Below are positions 43,120 through 51,135 of a stretch of DNA of 64,000 nt, piece after piece. The position numbers and the translations under genes were made by a program. Numbering within the stretch: the first letter of the stretch is position 1; each line of letters opens with the position of its first letter. The DNA lies in assembly GCF_003265345.1 (NCBI RefSeq), contig NZ_QFWW01000008.1:434907-498906 (forward strand), given 5' to 3'. The stretch comes from Lentzea terrae. Its GTDB lineage: Bacteria > Actinomycetota > Actinomycetes > Mycobacteriales > Pseudonocardiaceae. The notes beneath the pieces are model-generated. The model was not told the DNA's origin and searched no databases. It worked only from the letters and a program-made list of their open reading frames with translations.

Positions 43120-43154
43120 TTTCCAATGGATAAATCTCTTTTCCAATGGATAAA
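43120..43154. promoter_or_regulatory. Two direct repeats between the esterase and TetR genes
   Basis: TTTCCAATGGATAAA occurs twice, at 43120-43134 and 43140-43154, exactly 20 bases apart (two helix turns). Each contains the near-palindrome TCCAATGGA. The second runs into TAAACT, a possible -10 of the TetR gene, which would then be almost leaderless. The likely binding protein is the TetR product. Confidence 0.6.
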
Positions 43155-43162
43155 CTAGGGGA

Positions 43163-43759
43163 GTGGTCCTGTCAAGCACGGCACGCAACGGCGACGCACG
43201 CGAGCGCCTCCTGGCGCGGCTCCTCGACGTCTTCGACGACGGTCTTCCGCCACCGGAGACGTCACTCCGCGAGATCGCGGCCCGGATCGAAACCAGCCAC
43301 GCGCTCCTGCGGTACCACTTCGGGTCGCTCACGGGCGTCCTGGCGGCCATGCTCGGGGCGCAGCGGAGCCGCGACAACGAGGCGCTGTTCAGGACCGCTG
43401 GGCAGGGGACATTCGACGACCTCGTCCTGGCGACCTGGCGGGCCTACACCCGCCCGGAGCAGCTGTCGCGTATCCGCGGGTTCTTCCACGTCGTGGGGCT
43501 GGCCGCATACAGCCCGGACGACTTCCGCGAGTTCATCTCGTCGCTGGACGACCTCACCAGGATGCTGGCCTCGCTGGCGGAGCGCGAAGGGCTCGGCGCC
43601 GGGGAAGCCCTGACGAAAGCCACGGTCGTCATCGCCGCGATCCGTGGCCTGCTGCTGCAGGAGGTTCTGACGCCGGGGGCGTGCTCGGAGGACGCGATCG
43701 CATTGATCATGGGCATGGGCGGGGAGCGGTCCGGTCAACGAGCATGCCCAGGGGTTTGA
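43163..43759 (+). CDS. TetR-family repressor
   Basis: A 198-residue protein from GTG 43163. The N-terminal helix-turn-helix is TSLREIAARIETSHALLRYH FGS (split), in which LLRYHFGS replaces the more usual LYYHF. The rest is a helical ligand domain (LVLATWRAYTRPEQLSRIRG). The only SD-like bases (AGGGGA) touch the start codon, so translation may be leaderless. It faces the esterase gene across the direct repeats and probably represses both. Confidence 0.88.
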   Translation: MVLSSTARNGDARERLLARLLDVFDDGLPPPETSLREIAARIETSHALLRYHFGSLTGVLAAMLGAQRSRDNEALFRTAGQGTFDDLVLATWRAYTRPEQLSRIRGFFHVVGLAAYSPDDFREFISSLDDLTRMLASLAEREGLGAGEALTKATVVIAAIRGLLLQEVLTPGACSEDAIALIMGMGGERSGQRACPGV

Positions 43760-43924
43760 ACTCGGACGCGCCACGGCCCGCTGGGCCAGGACGCGTTGGC
43801 CTGCTTGCAGGTTCGCGAGCCGGCGCACGCTCGTTCGCGTTGCAATGAGCTTGTGTAGCAGGGAAACGGGCAGCGAAGCAGCACGGCCGGCCACAAGGCA
43901 GGTGGCCGCGGTTCAGGAGCGCTT

Positions 43925-44140
43925 CGGTACAACCCGGTCAGCGAGTGGGAGGTGTCTGAGCAGATCGCACACGAGCCTCTCGTTGATGACGAGACGTTCG
44001 TAGCGGTGCAGGGGATGCGGGTGGCCAAGCCTGCCAAGGACGCCGAGGTCCGGAGCTACCTGCTTGCGGGGCTCGTCGTGTGTGGGCTTTGTGGTCGGCG
44101 AGTGGACGGGCACTGGGTTCGTGGGCGACCACGATGTGGT
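43925..44140 (+). pseudogene. Large serine recombinase fragment, copy 2
   Basis: YNPVSEWEVSEQIAHEPLVD, ETFVAVQGMRVAKPAKDAEV, RSYLLAGLVVCGLCGRRVDG and HWVRG give the recombinase and zinc-ribbon region without the catalytic domain. Same segment as 15952-16160 and longer. It is joined at about 44135 to an IS701 remnant on the other strand. The 43760-43924 stretch has no gene. Confidence 0.65.
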
Positions 44141-44340
44141 GGTCGCGGCCTCGGCCAACGTCCACCCGTTCTTGCCTGCCAGCGGCGCCAGCAACCACGC
44201 ACGTAGGCACGGGCACGACGTCGTGGTTCTGCCCGGTGAAACCGACCTGCCACACGCCCGAACAACTCGTCCAGACCCGCGACCCATGCGACAAGATCCT
44301 CATCGTCCGACACAAGCCCAGCACGGTAAATGATCACGAC
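44130..44340 (-). pseudogene. IS701-family transposase N-terminal remnant, copy 2
   Basis: Minus strand: DEDLVAWVAGLDELFGRVAG RFHRAEPRRRARAYVRG (split), then a frameshift to LLAPLAGKNGWTLAEAA. This is the conserved start of IS701 transposases. The rest is replaced by the recombinase fragment. It ends 15 bases before the MmyB-type gene. Confidence 0.65.
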
Positions 44341-44354
44341 GTGCGGCTGGAGTA

Positions 44355-45236
44355 CTAGGAGAAGTGCTCGTTGGCGAGCGCTGAGCGGGTCGCGTGCAAC
44401 GACGCCAGCAGCTGCAGCCGGTCCGCGTCGGCGCTGCCCGGCTCGGCGGTGAAGACCAGCATGATCGGGCCGGGATTGCCTGGCAGTGGGTACGTGTCCC
44501 AGTCCAGGACGATGTCGCCGGTCTCGGGAAAACTGAAGGTCTTGGTGCCGCTGACCGATTCGCGTACGTCGTGCCGGGCCCACAGCCGCCGGAACTCGGC
44601 GCTGCGGATGCTCAGCTCACCGACGATCGCGGTGGCGCGGGGATGGGTGGGGTCGGTGGCGACAGCGGCGCGCATCATGCCGATGTAGTCCAGGGCCTGC
44701 CGTTCCCAGTCCGGGCAGCTCCGTTCGCCGGTCAGCGTGTCGTCGAACATCAGCAGGAGCATGTTGAGCCGGTCGGGAGGGTAGCCGTCCGGGGCGCCGA
44801 GCAGCGCCTCCGCCATCAGGTTCCAGTCGAGCAGGTCGAGATGCCGGCCGAGTACGACCGCCGGGGTGTCCGTCATCCGCAGCAGACGCCGTGTGTGATC
44901 CGGCACCTGTTCCGGACCGCGGTTCACCTGGGCGGGCATCGGCTGGCGGGCGGCGCGGGCCAGAGCGAACAGGTGTCGGCGTTCCTTGTCGTCGAGGCCG
45001 AGCGCACGGGCGAGCGCGTCCAGGACGTCATCGGACGGGCGCACCTCCCGGCCCTGCTCCATCCGCTGGTAGTAGTCGGTGCTCAGCCCGGCCAGCAGGG
45101 CCAGCTCCTCGCGTCGCAGCCCGGTGACCTTGCGCCGCCCGCCCGGCTCCAGGCCGACGTCGTGTGGACGCAGCCGGCCGCGTCGGGCGCGCAGGAAGTC
45201 TCCGAGTTCACGAGCGTACGGATGAGGGCTGCTCAC
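44355..45236 (-). CDS. XRE-family regulator with MmyB-like ligand domain
   Basis: A 293-residue protein from ATG 45236. The N-terminal HTH covers about 12-75: LRARRGRLRPHDVGL, RREELALLAGLSTDYYQRME, SDDVLDALARALGLD. The C-terminal domain (about 110-280) has PAVVLGRHLDLLDWNLMAEA and the IVLDWDTYPLPGNPGPIMLV strand region of the PAS-like MmyB ligand domain, thought to bind fatty acids or similar. It is divergent from an SDR gene, an arrangement very common in actinobacteria, so it likely represses that gene. Confidence 0.92.
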   Translation of the reverse strand: MSSPHPYARELGDFLRARRGRLRPHDVGLEPGGRRKVTGLRREELALLAGLSTDYYQRMEQGREVRPSDDVLDALARALGLDDKERRHLFALARAARQPMPAQVNRGPEQVPDHTRRLLRMTDTPAVVLGRHLDLLDWNLMAEALLGAPDGYPPDRLNMLLLMFDDTLTGERSCPDWERQALDYIGMMRAAVATDPTHPRATAIVGELSIRSAEFRRLWARHDVRESVSGTKTFSFPETGDIVLDWDTYPLPGNPGPIMLVFTAEPGSADADRLQLLASLHATRSALANEHFS

Positions 45237-45368
45237 GCCGCAAGTGTGCCGCGGCCCCGACCGCCGAAGGTAGGTCTCTTGGACCCAGGCAACCGGGAAC
45301 CAGTGAGCCGTCCCGGATCGCTCCTAGCGTTGTCGGTGCCAGCGCACTGACACCTCCAGGAGCAGCAG

Positions 45369-46274
45369 ATGACCGAATGGACGGCCGACCGCATCCCCGA
45401 CCAGCGCGGCCGGGTCGCCGTCGTGACGGGCGCGAACTCGGGCCTCGGCCTGGTCACCGCCACTGAGCTTGCCCGCCACGGCGCCCAGGTCGTGCTGGCC
45501 GTCCGCGACACCGCCGCCGGCGAGGAGGCCGCCCGCCGGATCGGCGGCGACGTCGAGGTGCGCGAGCTGGACCTGGCTTCCCTGGCCTCCGTGCGGGCCT
45601 TCGCGGCGAAGCTGGCTGCCGATCACCCGGTGATCGACCTGCTGGTCAACAACGCCGGCGTGGTGCTGCTCGGACCGCGCCGCACCTCCGCCGACGGTTT
45701 CGAGCTGCAGTTCGGCACCAACATGCTGGGCCATTTCGCGCTGACCGGCCTGCTGCTCGGCAACCTGGCCGCGGCGGGGGAGGCCCGGGTGGTCAGTCTC
45801 AGTTCGATCACCCACAAATCCGCGCACCTGGACTTCGACGACCTGATGTTCGAGCGTGACTACCGTGCCAGCGCCGCCTACGGCCGGTCCAAGCTCGCCA
45901 CCACCGTCTTCGGTGTCGAGCTGGACCGTCGCCTGGGCGTCGCCGGATCGCCGATCATCAGCGTGCTGGCCCACCCCGGTCTCACTCGCACCAACCTGAC
46001 TCCGCGTGCCTGGGAGCACCGTGGCCGGTTCGGGCGGATGATCGCGCGGTTCGGCCTGCTGGCCACCCAGTCGGTGGAACAGGGCGCGCTGCCACAGTTG
46101 TTGGCCGCGACCGGACTTGAGGTGCGGGGCGGCCAGTTCTTCGGCCCGTCCGGACTCTGGGAGACGCGGGGCCGGGTCACCGAGGCCCGGCTCAGCCGGG
46201 AGGCCGCCGATCCGGCCGTGGGCAAGCGACTCTGGGCAGCGGCCGAGGAACTGACCGGCGTCAGCTACCTCTGA
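45369..46274 (+). CDS. Short-chain dehydrogenase/reductase
   Basis: A 301-residue protein from ATG 45369 with AGGAG upstream. Rossmann motif TGANSGLG (about residue 21), NNAG (about 95), Ser in VVSLSSIT and catalytic YGRSK (about 170-174) make a complete classical SDR of the retinol-dehydrogenase/WW-oxidoreductase-like group. It uses NADP(H), as suggested by the basic residue after the second strand (VRDT). The substrate is unknown. The divergent MmyB-type regulator is its probable controller. Confidence 0.92.
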   Translation: MTEWTADRIPDQRGRVAVVTGANSGLGLVTATELARHGAQVVLAVRDTAAGEEAARRIGGDVEVRELDLASLASVRAFAAKLAADHPVIDLLVNNAGVVLLGPRRTSADGFELQFGTNMLGHFALTGLLLGNLAAAGEARVVSLSSITHKSAHLDFDDLMFERDYRASAAYGRSKLATTVFGVELDRRLGVAGSPIISVLAHPGLTRTNLTPRAWEHRGRFGRMIARFGLLATQSVEQGALPQLLAATGLEVRGGQFFGPSGLWETRGRVTEARLSREAADPAVGKRLWAAAEELTGVSYL

Positions 46275-46383
46275 ACCCGGCGGTCACCGGCCGGTTGGCG
46301 GCAATCCGCAGCGTCCCGACCAGCCGCAGGACGCACTCCTGTACAGCCGCCTTGGTCAGCCGCGACGGTGCTGACCGGTGTTC

Positions 46384-46710
46384 GGATGCCCCGCATGAAC
46401 TCCATCATCAAACGCTGGGTGAAGATCTGGAACCAGACCCACCTACGGCCCGTCCAGCCCGGGAAGGTCGCGTGCCAGCACGGCGCGCGCCGGCTACCTA
46501 CCGACCCGTGGAGCGGTGGTGGCTCTGCGGGCGGTGTCAACCGGCGGGCCAGGCCTGGCAACGGGAGCGGCGCAACTGTGCGCCTGGTTGCTCATCGGCG
46601 GCCTGGCCACCGTGCTGGTCACGGACCGCCGTCGCTACCTGTCGACCCGGAGGCTTCGCCTGCGCGCCGATCACCCCGCGGTGGTCGCGCGCCCTCTGCA
46701 GCAGGTGTGA
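46384..46710 (+). pseudogene. Integrase fragment followed by an unassigned membrane-protein fragment
   Basis: MPRMNSIIKRWVKIWNQTHL matches the integrase motif MNxxIxRWVxTCR...WNQTHL with an internal deletion. At 46516-46710 a 64-residue frame has one membrane helix (ATGAAQLCAWLLIGGLATVL) and a basic tail; it has no start site of its own and I cannot name it. Confidence 0.4.
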
Positions 46711-46722
46711 CGACTCCCATCG

Positions 46723-46796
46723 TTTCTGATGAAGTCATCAGAAAGCCTTGACTGATTACTTCCGCGTAACTGATGATGTCATCAGTTACGCGGAAG
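46723..46796. promoter_or_regulatory. Two palindromic operators with a shared core before the aromatic operon
   Basis: The first, TTTCTGATGA-AG-TCATCAGAAA (46723-46744), has 10-bp arms. The second (46759-46796) has perfect 18-bp arms, CTTCCGCGTAACTGATGA and its complement, around TG. Both contain CTGATGA-NN-TCATCAG; the centres are 44 bases apart. A -35-like TTGACT lies between. The right arm of the second includes GGAAG, part of the ribosome site of the next gene, so binding or RNA folding could also block translation. The TGATGA core resembles GntR/MarR-type sites. Confidence 0.75.
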
Positions 46797-46805
46797 GAGC
46801 GGCCT

Positions 46806-47939
46806 GTGATCGACCACAGCGATCCGCACACCGGCTTGCACAGCGAGCACGGCGCGCTCGCCGGCGAACACCCCGGGCGAGCCAGGAACCCGGTGATCAA
46901 GGTGCACGACCTGGCCTGGCTGGAGTTCGCGAAGCCCGACCTGGAGCGCGCGGAGGCCTTCGCGGGCGCGTTCGGTTTCACGACGTGCTTGCGCACCAGG
47001 CACGAGCTGCACCTGCGCGGGACCGACGAGGGCGCGCCGTGCGTGATCATCCGCAGGGGGCCGAGGTCGAGGTTCCTCGGCCCGGCGTTCCGGGCCGCTG
47101 ATCCGAACGACGTGCTGCGGCTGGCCGAAGCCACCGGGCATCGGGTCACCGAGCTGCCGGAGACCCTGGGCGGGATCACCGTCGACCTGCTCGACCCGAG
47201 CGGTCTGCGAACGCGGGTCGTTTCCGGCACCGACGACTTGCGCGCGTTACCGCCACAGGTTCCGCACACGCTCAACTTCGGCCGCGCGGCACGGCGCACC
47301 AACGCCACGCAGCGTCCGCCACGGGAGCCCGCGCGGGTGCAGCGGCTTGGGCATGTCGTGCTGCAGACGACGACGTACCGGCAGACGCTCGACTGGTACC
47401 TGAAGCACCTCGGACTGATCGTCAGCGACTTCCTGTACTACCTGGGACAACGCGAGCGCGGCCCGGTGATGAGCTTCATCCGCTGCGACCGCGGCGCCAC
47501 CCCCGCCGACCACCACACGCTGGCGCTGACGCTCGGTCCGTCAAATCGGTACGTGCACTCGGCCTACCAGGTCGCCGACCTGGACGCGCTCGCCGCGGGC
47601 GGGGAGTACCTGCACGATCACGGCTATCAGCGCTCGTGGGGCATCGGCCGACACGTCCAGGGCAGCCAGATCTTCGACTACTGGCGCGACCCGGACGGAT
47701 TCCTGGTCGAGCACTTCAGCGACGGCGACCTGTTCGACTGCACCCTCGAACCGGGCTGGGCGCCGATGACCGCCTCCGGCCTCGCGCAGTGGGGACCGCC
47801 CGCCACCGCCGACTTCCTCGGCGTCAAGCCGGGCAAGGAGTCCCTGCGCGAGCTGCGCACGTTGCTCTCCGCACTGCGCGAGGACAACGAGTTCGATCTC
47901 CGCCGCCTGCTGGGCCTGATGAAGGTCGCCCGCACGTGA
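46806..47939 (+). CDS. VOC-family extradiol dioxygenase-like enzyme
   Basis: A 377-residue protein from GTG 46806; GGAAGGAG lies six bases upstream. Two glyoxalase/VOC modules: residues about 35-150 (KVHDLAWLEFAKPDLERAEA) and about 180-325 (RVQRLGHVVLQTTTYRQTLD, HTLALTLGPSNRYVHSAYQV, PDGFLVEHFSDGD). His in LGHVV, His in HTLAL and Glu in LVEHF are in the places of the 2-His-1-Glu iron site of catechol 2,3-dioxygenases. It would open the catechol ring made by the FAD hydroxylase of the same operon. First gene behind the palindromic operators. Confidence 0.88.
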   Translation: MIDHSDPHTGLHSEHGALAGEHPGRARNPVIKVHDLAWLEFAKPDLERAEAFAGAFGFTTCLRTRHELHLRGTDEGAPCVIIRRGPRSRFLGPAFRAADPNDVLRLAEATGHRVTELPETLGGITVDLLDPSGLRTRVVSGTDDLRALPPQVPHTLNFGRAARRTNATQRPPREPARVQRLGHVVLQTTTYRQTLDWYLKHLGLIVSDFLYYLGQRERGPVMSFIRCDRGATPADHHTLALTLGPSNRYVHSAYQVADLDALAAGGEYLHDHGYQRSWGIGRHVQGSQIFDYWRDPDGFLVEHFSDGDLFDCTLEPGWAPMTASGLAQWGPPATADFLGVKPGKESLRELRTLLSALREDNEFDLRRLLGLMKVART

Positions 47940-47964
47940 ACCGCGCCCGTCCCCAGGAGAACTT

Positions 47965-48906
47965 TTGAGCACCTCGATTCTGCGCACCGCCGACGCCTGG
48001 TACGTCGCCACGGCCGGTGGAGCCGTGAAGATCAGCACCGATGCCACGACCACCGGCGAGCTGCTGGCCGACCGTCAGGCCATCGCGGCTGCCGTCGCCG
48101 GCGCGGCCACGGACCGCGTCGAGGACCTCGCGTTGGTCTCGCCGATCACCGCGCCCTGCCGGGTCGTCGCCCAGATGACCAACTTCGCCTCGCACGTGGC
48201 AGATGCCGGGATGGACCCGGAGACCGTGCCGTTGACGTTCTTCCGCAAGACGTCCGGGTCGATCAGCGGTCCGGTCGACGACGTGCTGAAACCGGCGCAC
48301 GTGCGGCTGCTCGACTACGAGGTCGAGATCGGACTGGTGATCGGTCGCACGATGCCGGTCGGCACCGAGGTCACCGAAGGCAGCCTGCACGAGTTCGTGG
48401 CGGGTCTGGTCGTGACCAACGACGTGTCCGCTCGCGACATCCAGTTGCCGCAGACCCAGTTCTACGAGGCCAAGTCCTATCCGACCTTCACCCCGGTCGG
48501 GCCCTGGCTGGTGCTGCTCGACGCCGGTGAGTTCAGGCGGTTCACCGACCTGCGGCTGACGCTGTCGGTGAACGGCGAGACCCGGCAGGACTCGGGCGTC
48601 GGCACCGACATGATCTACCGGCCGCTGGAGGCGCTGCGAGCGCTGATGAGGTTCCAGCGACTGGACGCCGGTGACCTGATCCTGACCGGGACTCCGGCCG
48701 GCACCGCGCTGTCCGCGCCGCCCAAGGCCGTCGAGAAGATCGCCGCCCTGCTGCCCGCCGCGGTGAAGTGGAAGCTGTTCTTCAACGGACAGGCCAAAAA
48801 CCCGAAGTACCTGGCCGACGGCGACGTCATCGAAGCCCGCGTCGCCACCTCCGACGGCGCGATCGACCTCGGCACCCAGCGAACGAAGGTGCGGTACGCG
48901 CGATGA
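47965..48906 (+). CDS. Fumarylacetoacetate hydrolase-family enzyme
   Basis: A 313-residue protein from TTG 47965, with AGGAGA upstream. FAH-fold metal site: DYEVEIGLVIGR (Glu pair) and TNDVSARDIQL, plus LTGTPAGTALSAPPK. In aromatic pathways these enzymes hydrolyse or hydrate ring-fission products, as in 2-keto-4-pentenoate hydratase or acylpyruvase steps. It follows the dioxygenase by 25 bases and overlaps the next start (ATGA), so it is within the operon and likely acts on the product of the VOC enzyme. Confidence 0.92.
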   Translation: MSTSILRTADAWYVATAGGAVKISTDATTTGELLADRQAIAAAVAGAATDRVEDLALVSPITAPCRVVAQMTNFASHVADAGMDPETVPLTFFRKTSGSISGPVDDVLKPAHVRLLDYEVEIGLVIGRTMPVGTEVTEGSLHEFVAGLVVTNDVSARDIQLPQTQFYEAKSYPTFTPVGPWLVLLDAGEFRRFTDLRLTLSVNGETRQDSGVGTDMIYRPLEALRALMRFQRLDAGDLILTGTPAGTALSAPPKAVEKIAALLPAAVKWKLFFNGQAKNPKYLADGDVIEARVATSDGAIDLGTQRTKVRYAR

Positions 48907-50768
48907 CCGACAACCTGCTGTGGCCGCGCTACACCGAACCCGCCGACCTGCCCGCGATCGAAGCCGTGCCACTTGCCGACAGGGGATTGCCCGAGTCGAC
49001 CTACGCGTTGCTGGCGCGCGCCGCCCGGCTGTGGCCGCAGCGCACGGCGATCAGCGTGTTGCCCGATGCCACCCGGTGGCAGGAGCCCGTCGACCGCACC
49101 TTCACCGGTCTGCTGGCGGACGTGCACCGCTACGCGAACCTGTTGCGGGAGCTGGGTGTTCGGCGCGGCGACGCGGTGGCGCTGATGTCACCCAACTGCG
49201 CCGACCTCGTGCCGGCGACCCTGGCCGCGCAGCTGGCCGGGATCGCGGCGCCGCTCAACGGCAACCTGTCCCGCGACCACCTCACCGAGCTGCTCCGCCT
49301 TTCCGGTGCACGGGTCCTGATCACCGCAGGGCCGGAACTGGCATCGGACGTGTGGGCGAGGGCGCAGGCACTGGCCGGCGAACTCGACGCGATTCTCGTG
49401 CTGCGCCCGACCGGCGCGGCAGGTGTCCCGGAGCCGTTGCCCGCCATCGAAGGCGTATGCGTGGGCCACCTCGGTGATCTCGCCGCCGAATCGGACCCGG
49501 ACGCTTTCGCCGGTGCGCTGCCGCTGTCGTCGGACCTGGCCGCGTTGTTCCACACCGGCGGCACCACCGGTGCGCCGAAGCTGGCCGCGCACACGCACGC
49601 CAACGAGGTCGCCGACGCGTGGATGATCGCCCTCAACTCGCTGCTCGGCGACGATTCGGTCGTCTTCGCCGCGCTGCCGTTGTTCCACGTCAACGCGCTG
49701 GTCGTCACCCTGCTCGCGCCGCTGTTCAAGGGCCAGCCGACGGTGTGGGCGGGTCCGCTGGGCTACCGCGACCTCGCGCTGTACGGGCAGTTCTGGAAGA
49801 TCGTCGAGCACTACCGGATCGCCGCGATGAGCGCGGTGCCCACCGTGTACGCGGTTCTCGCGCAGTGTCCGCTCGACGCCGACATCACCAGCCTGCGCTT
49901 CGCGATGGTCGGTGCCTCACCACTGCCCGCTGCGGTGCGGGAGAACTTCCAGTCCCACACCGGCGTCTCACTCGTGGAGGGCTACGGGCTCACCGAAGCC
50001 ACCTGCGCCAGTGCACGCAGTTTCCCCGACGGACCGCGACCGGACGCGCTCGGCCAGCGCATGCCGTACCAGCGCATGAAGGTGGTCGACCCGGACACCG
50101 GAGAGGAACTACCGCCTGGACGGACCGGCGTCCTGGCGATCAGCGGTCCTACCGTGTTTCCCGGTTATGTCGTCGCACGCGACGACAGCGGTCACGTCCT
50201 CGACGGACGCGGCAGGCTGGCCGGCGGCTGGCTGAACACCGGCGACCTGGCCCGCCTCGACGGGGACGGGTTCCTGAGCCTGGCAGGCCGGGCCAAGGAC
50301 CTCATCATCCGCGGCGGCCACAACATCGACCCCGTCGTCATCGAGGACGCCCTGCTGGCGCATCCCGCGGTGACGGCCGCCTGCGCGGTCGGCAGCCCTG
50401 ATCCACACGCCGGCGAGGTACCGGTCGCGTACGTCACCCTCACCCCCGGGGTTACCGCGGCGGAGGCCGACCTGCTGGCGTGGGCTGCCGACCGCGTGCC
50501 TGAGCGTGCCGCCGCACCGAAGGTCGTCACGGTGCTCGACGCGCTGCCGGTGACCGACATCGGCAAGCCCTACAAGCTTCCGCTGCGTGCCGACGCGACC
50601 CGCCGCGTGATCTTCGAGGCGCTCGCCGGGTTCGACGGAGTGGACGCCGACGCGGTGATCGAGGACGGGACCGTCGTCGTGACGGTCACCGTACCGTCCG
50701 AAGTGGACGAGTCCGCGGTGAAGGACCTGCTCGGCCGCTACGCCATCTCGTACCGCTTCCCAGGCTGA
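48903..50768 (+). CDS. Acyl-CoA synthetase (ANL superfamily)
   Basis: A 621-residue protein; ATG 48903 overlaps the FAH stop. Motifs: P-loop LFHTGGTTGAPK, GYGLTEAT, WLNTGDLARLD, GRAKDLIIRGGHNI and the catalytic Lys region DIGKPYKLPLR. All are intact. It activates a carboxylic acid with ATP and CoA; in this cluster the likely substrate is an aromatic acid or a ring-cleavage acid. Its C-terminal extra 60 residues (VDADAVIEDGTVVVTVTVPS) go beyond the usual AMP-binding end and are found in 'acyl-CoA synthetase' genes of similar clusters. Confidence 0.92.
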   Translation: MTDNLLWPRYTEPADLPAIEAVPLADRGLPESTYALLARAARLWPQRTAISVLPDATRWQEPVDRTFTGLLADVHRYANLLRELGVRRGDAVALMSPNCADLVPATLAAQLAGIAAPLNGNLSRDHLTELLRLSGARVLITAGPELASDVWARAQALAGELDAILVLRPTGAAGVPEPLPAIEGVCVGHLGDLAAESDPDAFAGALPLSSDLAALFHTGGTTGAPKLAAHTHANEVADAWMIALNSLLGDDSVVFAALPLFHVNALVVTLLAPLFKGQPTVWAGPLGYRDLALYGQFWKIVEHYRIAAMSAVPTVYAVLAQCPLDADITSLRFAMVGASPLPAAVRENFQSHTGVSLVEGYGLTEATCASARSFPDGPRPDALGQRMPYQRMKVVDPDTGEELPPGRTGVLAISGPTVFPGYVVARDDSGHVLDGRGRLAGGWLNTGDLARLDGDGFLSLAGRAKDLIIRGGHNIDPVVIEDALLAHPAVTAACAVGSPDPHAGEVPVAYVTLTPGVTAAEADLLAWAADRVPERAAAPKVVTVLDALPVTDIGKPYKLPLRADATRRVIFEALAGFDGVDADAVIEDGTVVVTVTVPSEVDESAVKDLLGRYAISYRFPG

Positions 50769-50784
50769 CCTCAGAGGACAGATC

Positions 50785-51135
50785 ATGATCGTGTTGACGG
50801 TGTTGTCCGTTCTGCTGGCAGTTCTCTTCGTGCTGCTCGGCATCGGCAAAGTGCTGGCGTTGCCACGCATGCGTGAACTCGCCGAGCACGCCGGGTTCTC
50901 CGTCGCGGCCTACCGGGGGATCGGTGCGCTGGAGCTGGCGGGCGCCGGCGGACTTCTCCTCGGACTGACCGTGCCGGTTCTCGGGGCTTCGGCGGGTGCG
51001 GGTCTGCTGCTCCTGCTCGCGGGCGCGGTGATCACCCACGCCCGCAACCGGGACGGGATCCGCGAGATCGCTCCGGCGCTGGTCTGCACGGTGCTCGTCG
51101 CGGCCTATCTCGCAGCTCTCGGCGCGTCGTCGTGA
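50785..51135 (+). CDS. DoxX-family membrane protein
   Basis: A 116-residue protein from ATG 50785 with four membrane helices (VLSVLLAVLFVLLGIGKVLA, GIGALELAGAGGLLLGLTVP, AGAGLLLLLAGAVITHAR, ALVCTVLVAAYLAAL). GIGKV and the ALE in helix two are DoxX-type marks. DoxX-like proteins are thought to help membrane redox or transport; the role is unknown. Its stop overlaps the start of the hydroxylase gene (GTGA), so the two are coupled. Confidence 0.85.
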   Translation: MIVLTVLSVLLAVLFVLLGIGKVLALPRMRELAEHAGFSVAAYRGIGALELAGAGGLLLGLTVPVLGASAGAGLLLLLAGAVITHARNRDGIREIAPALVCTVLVAAYLAALGASS

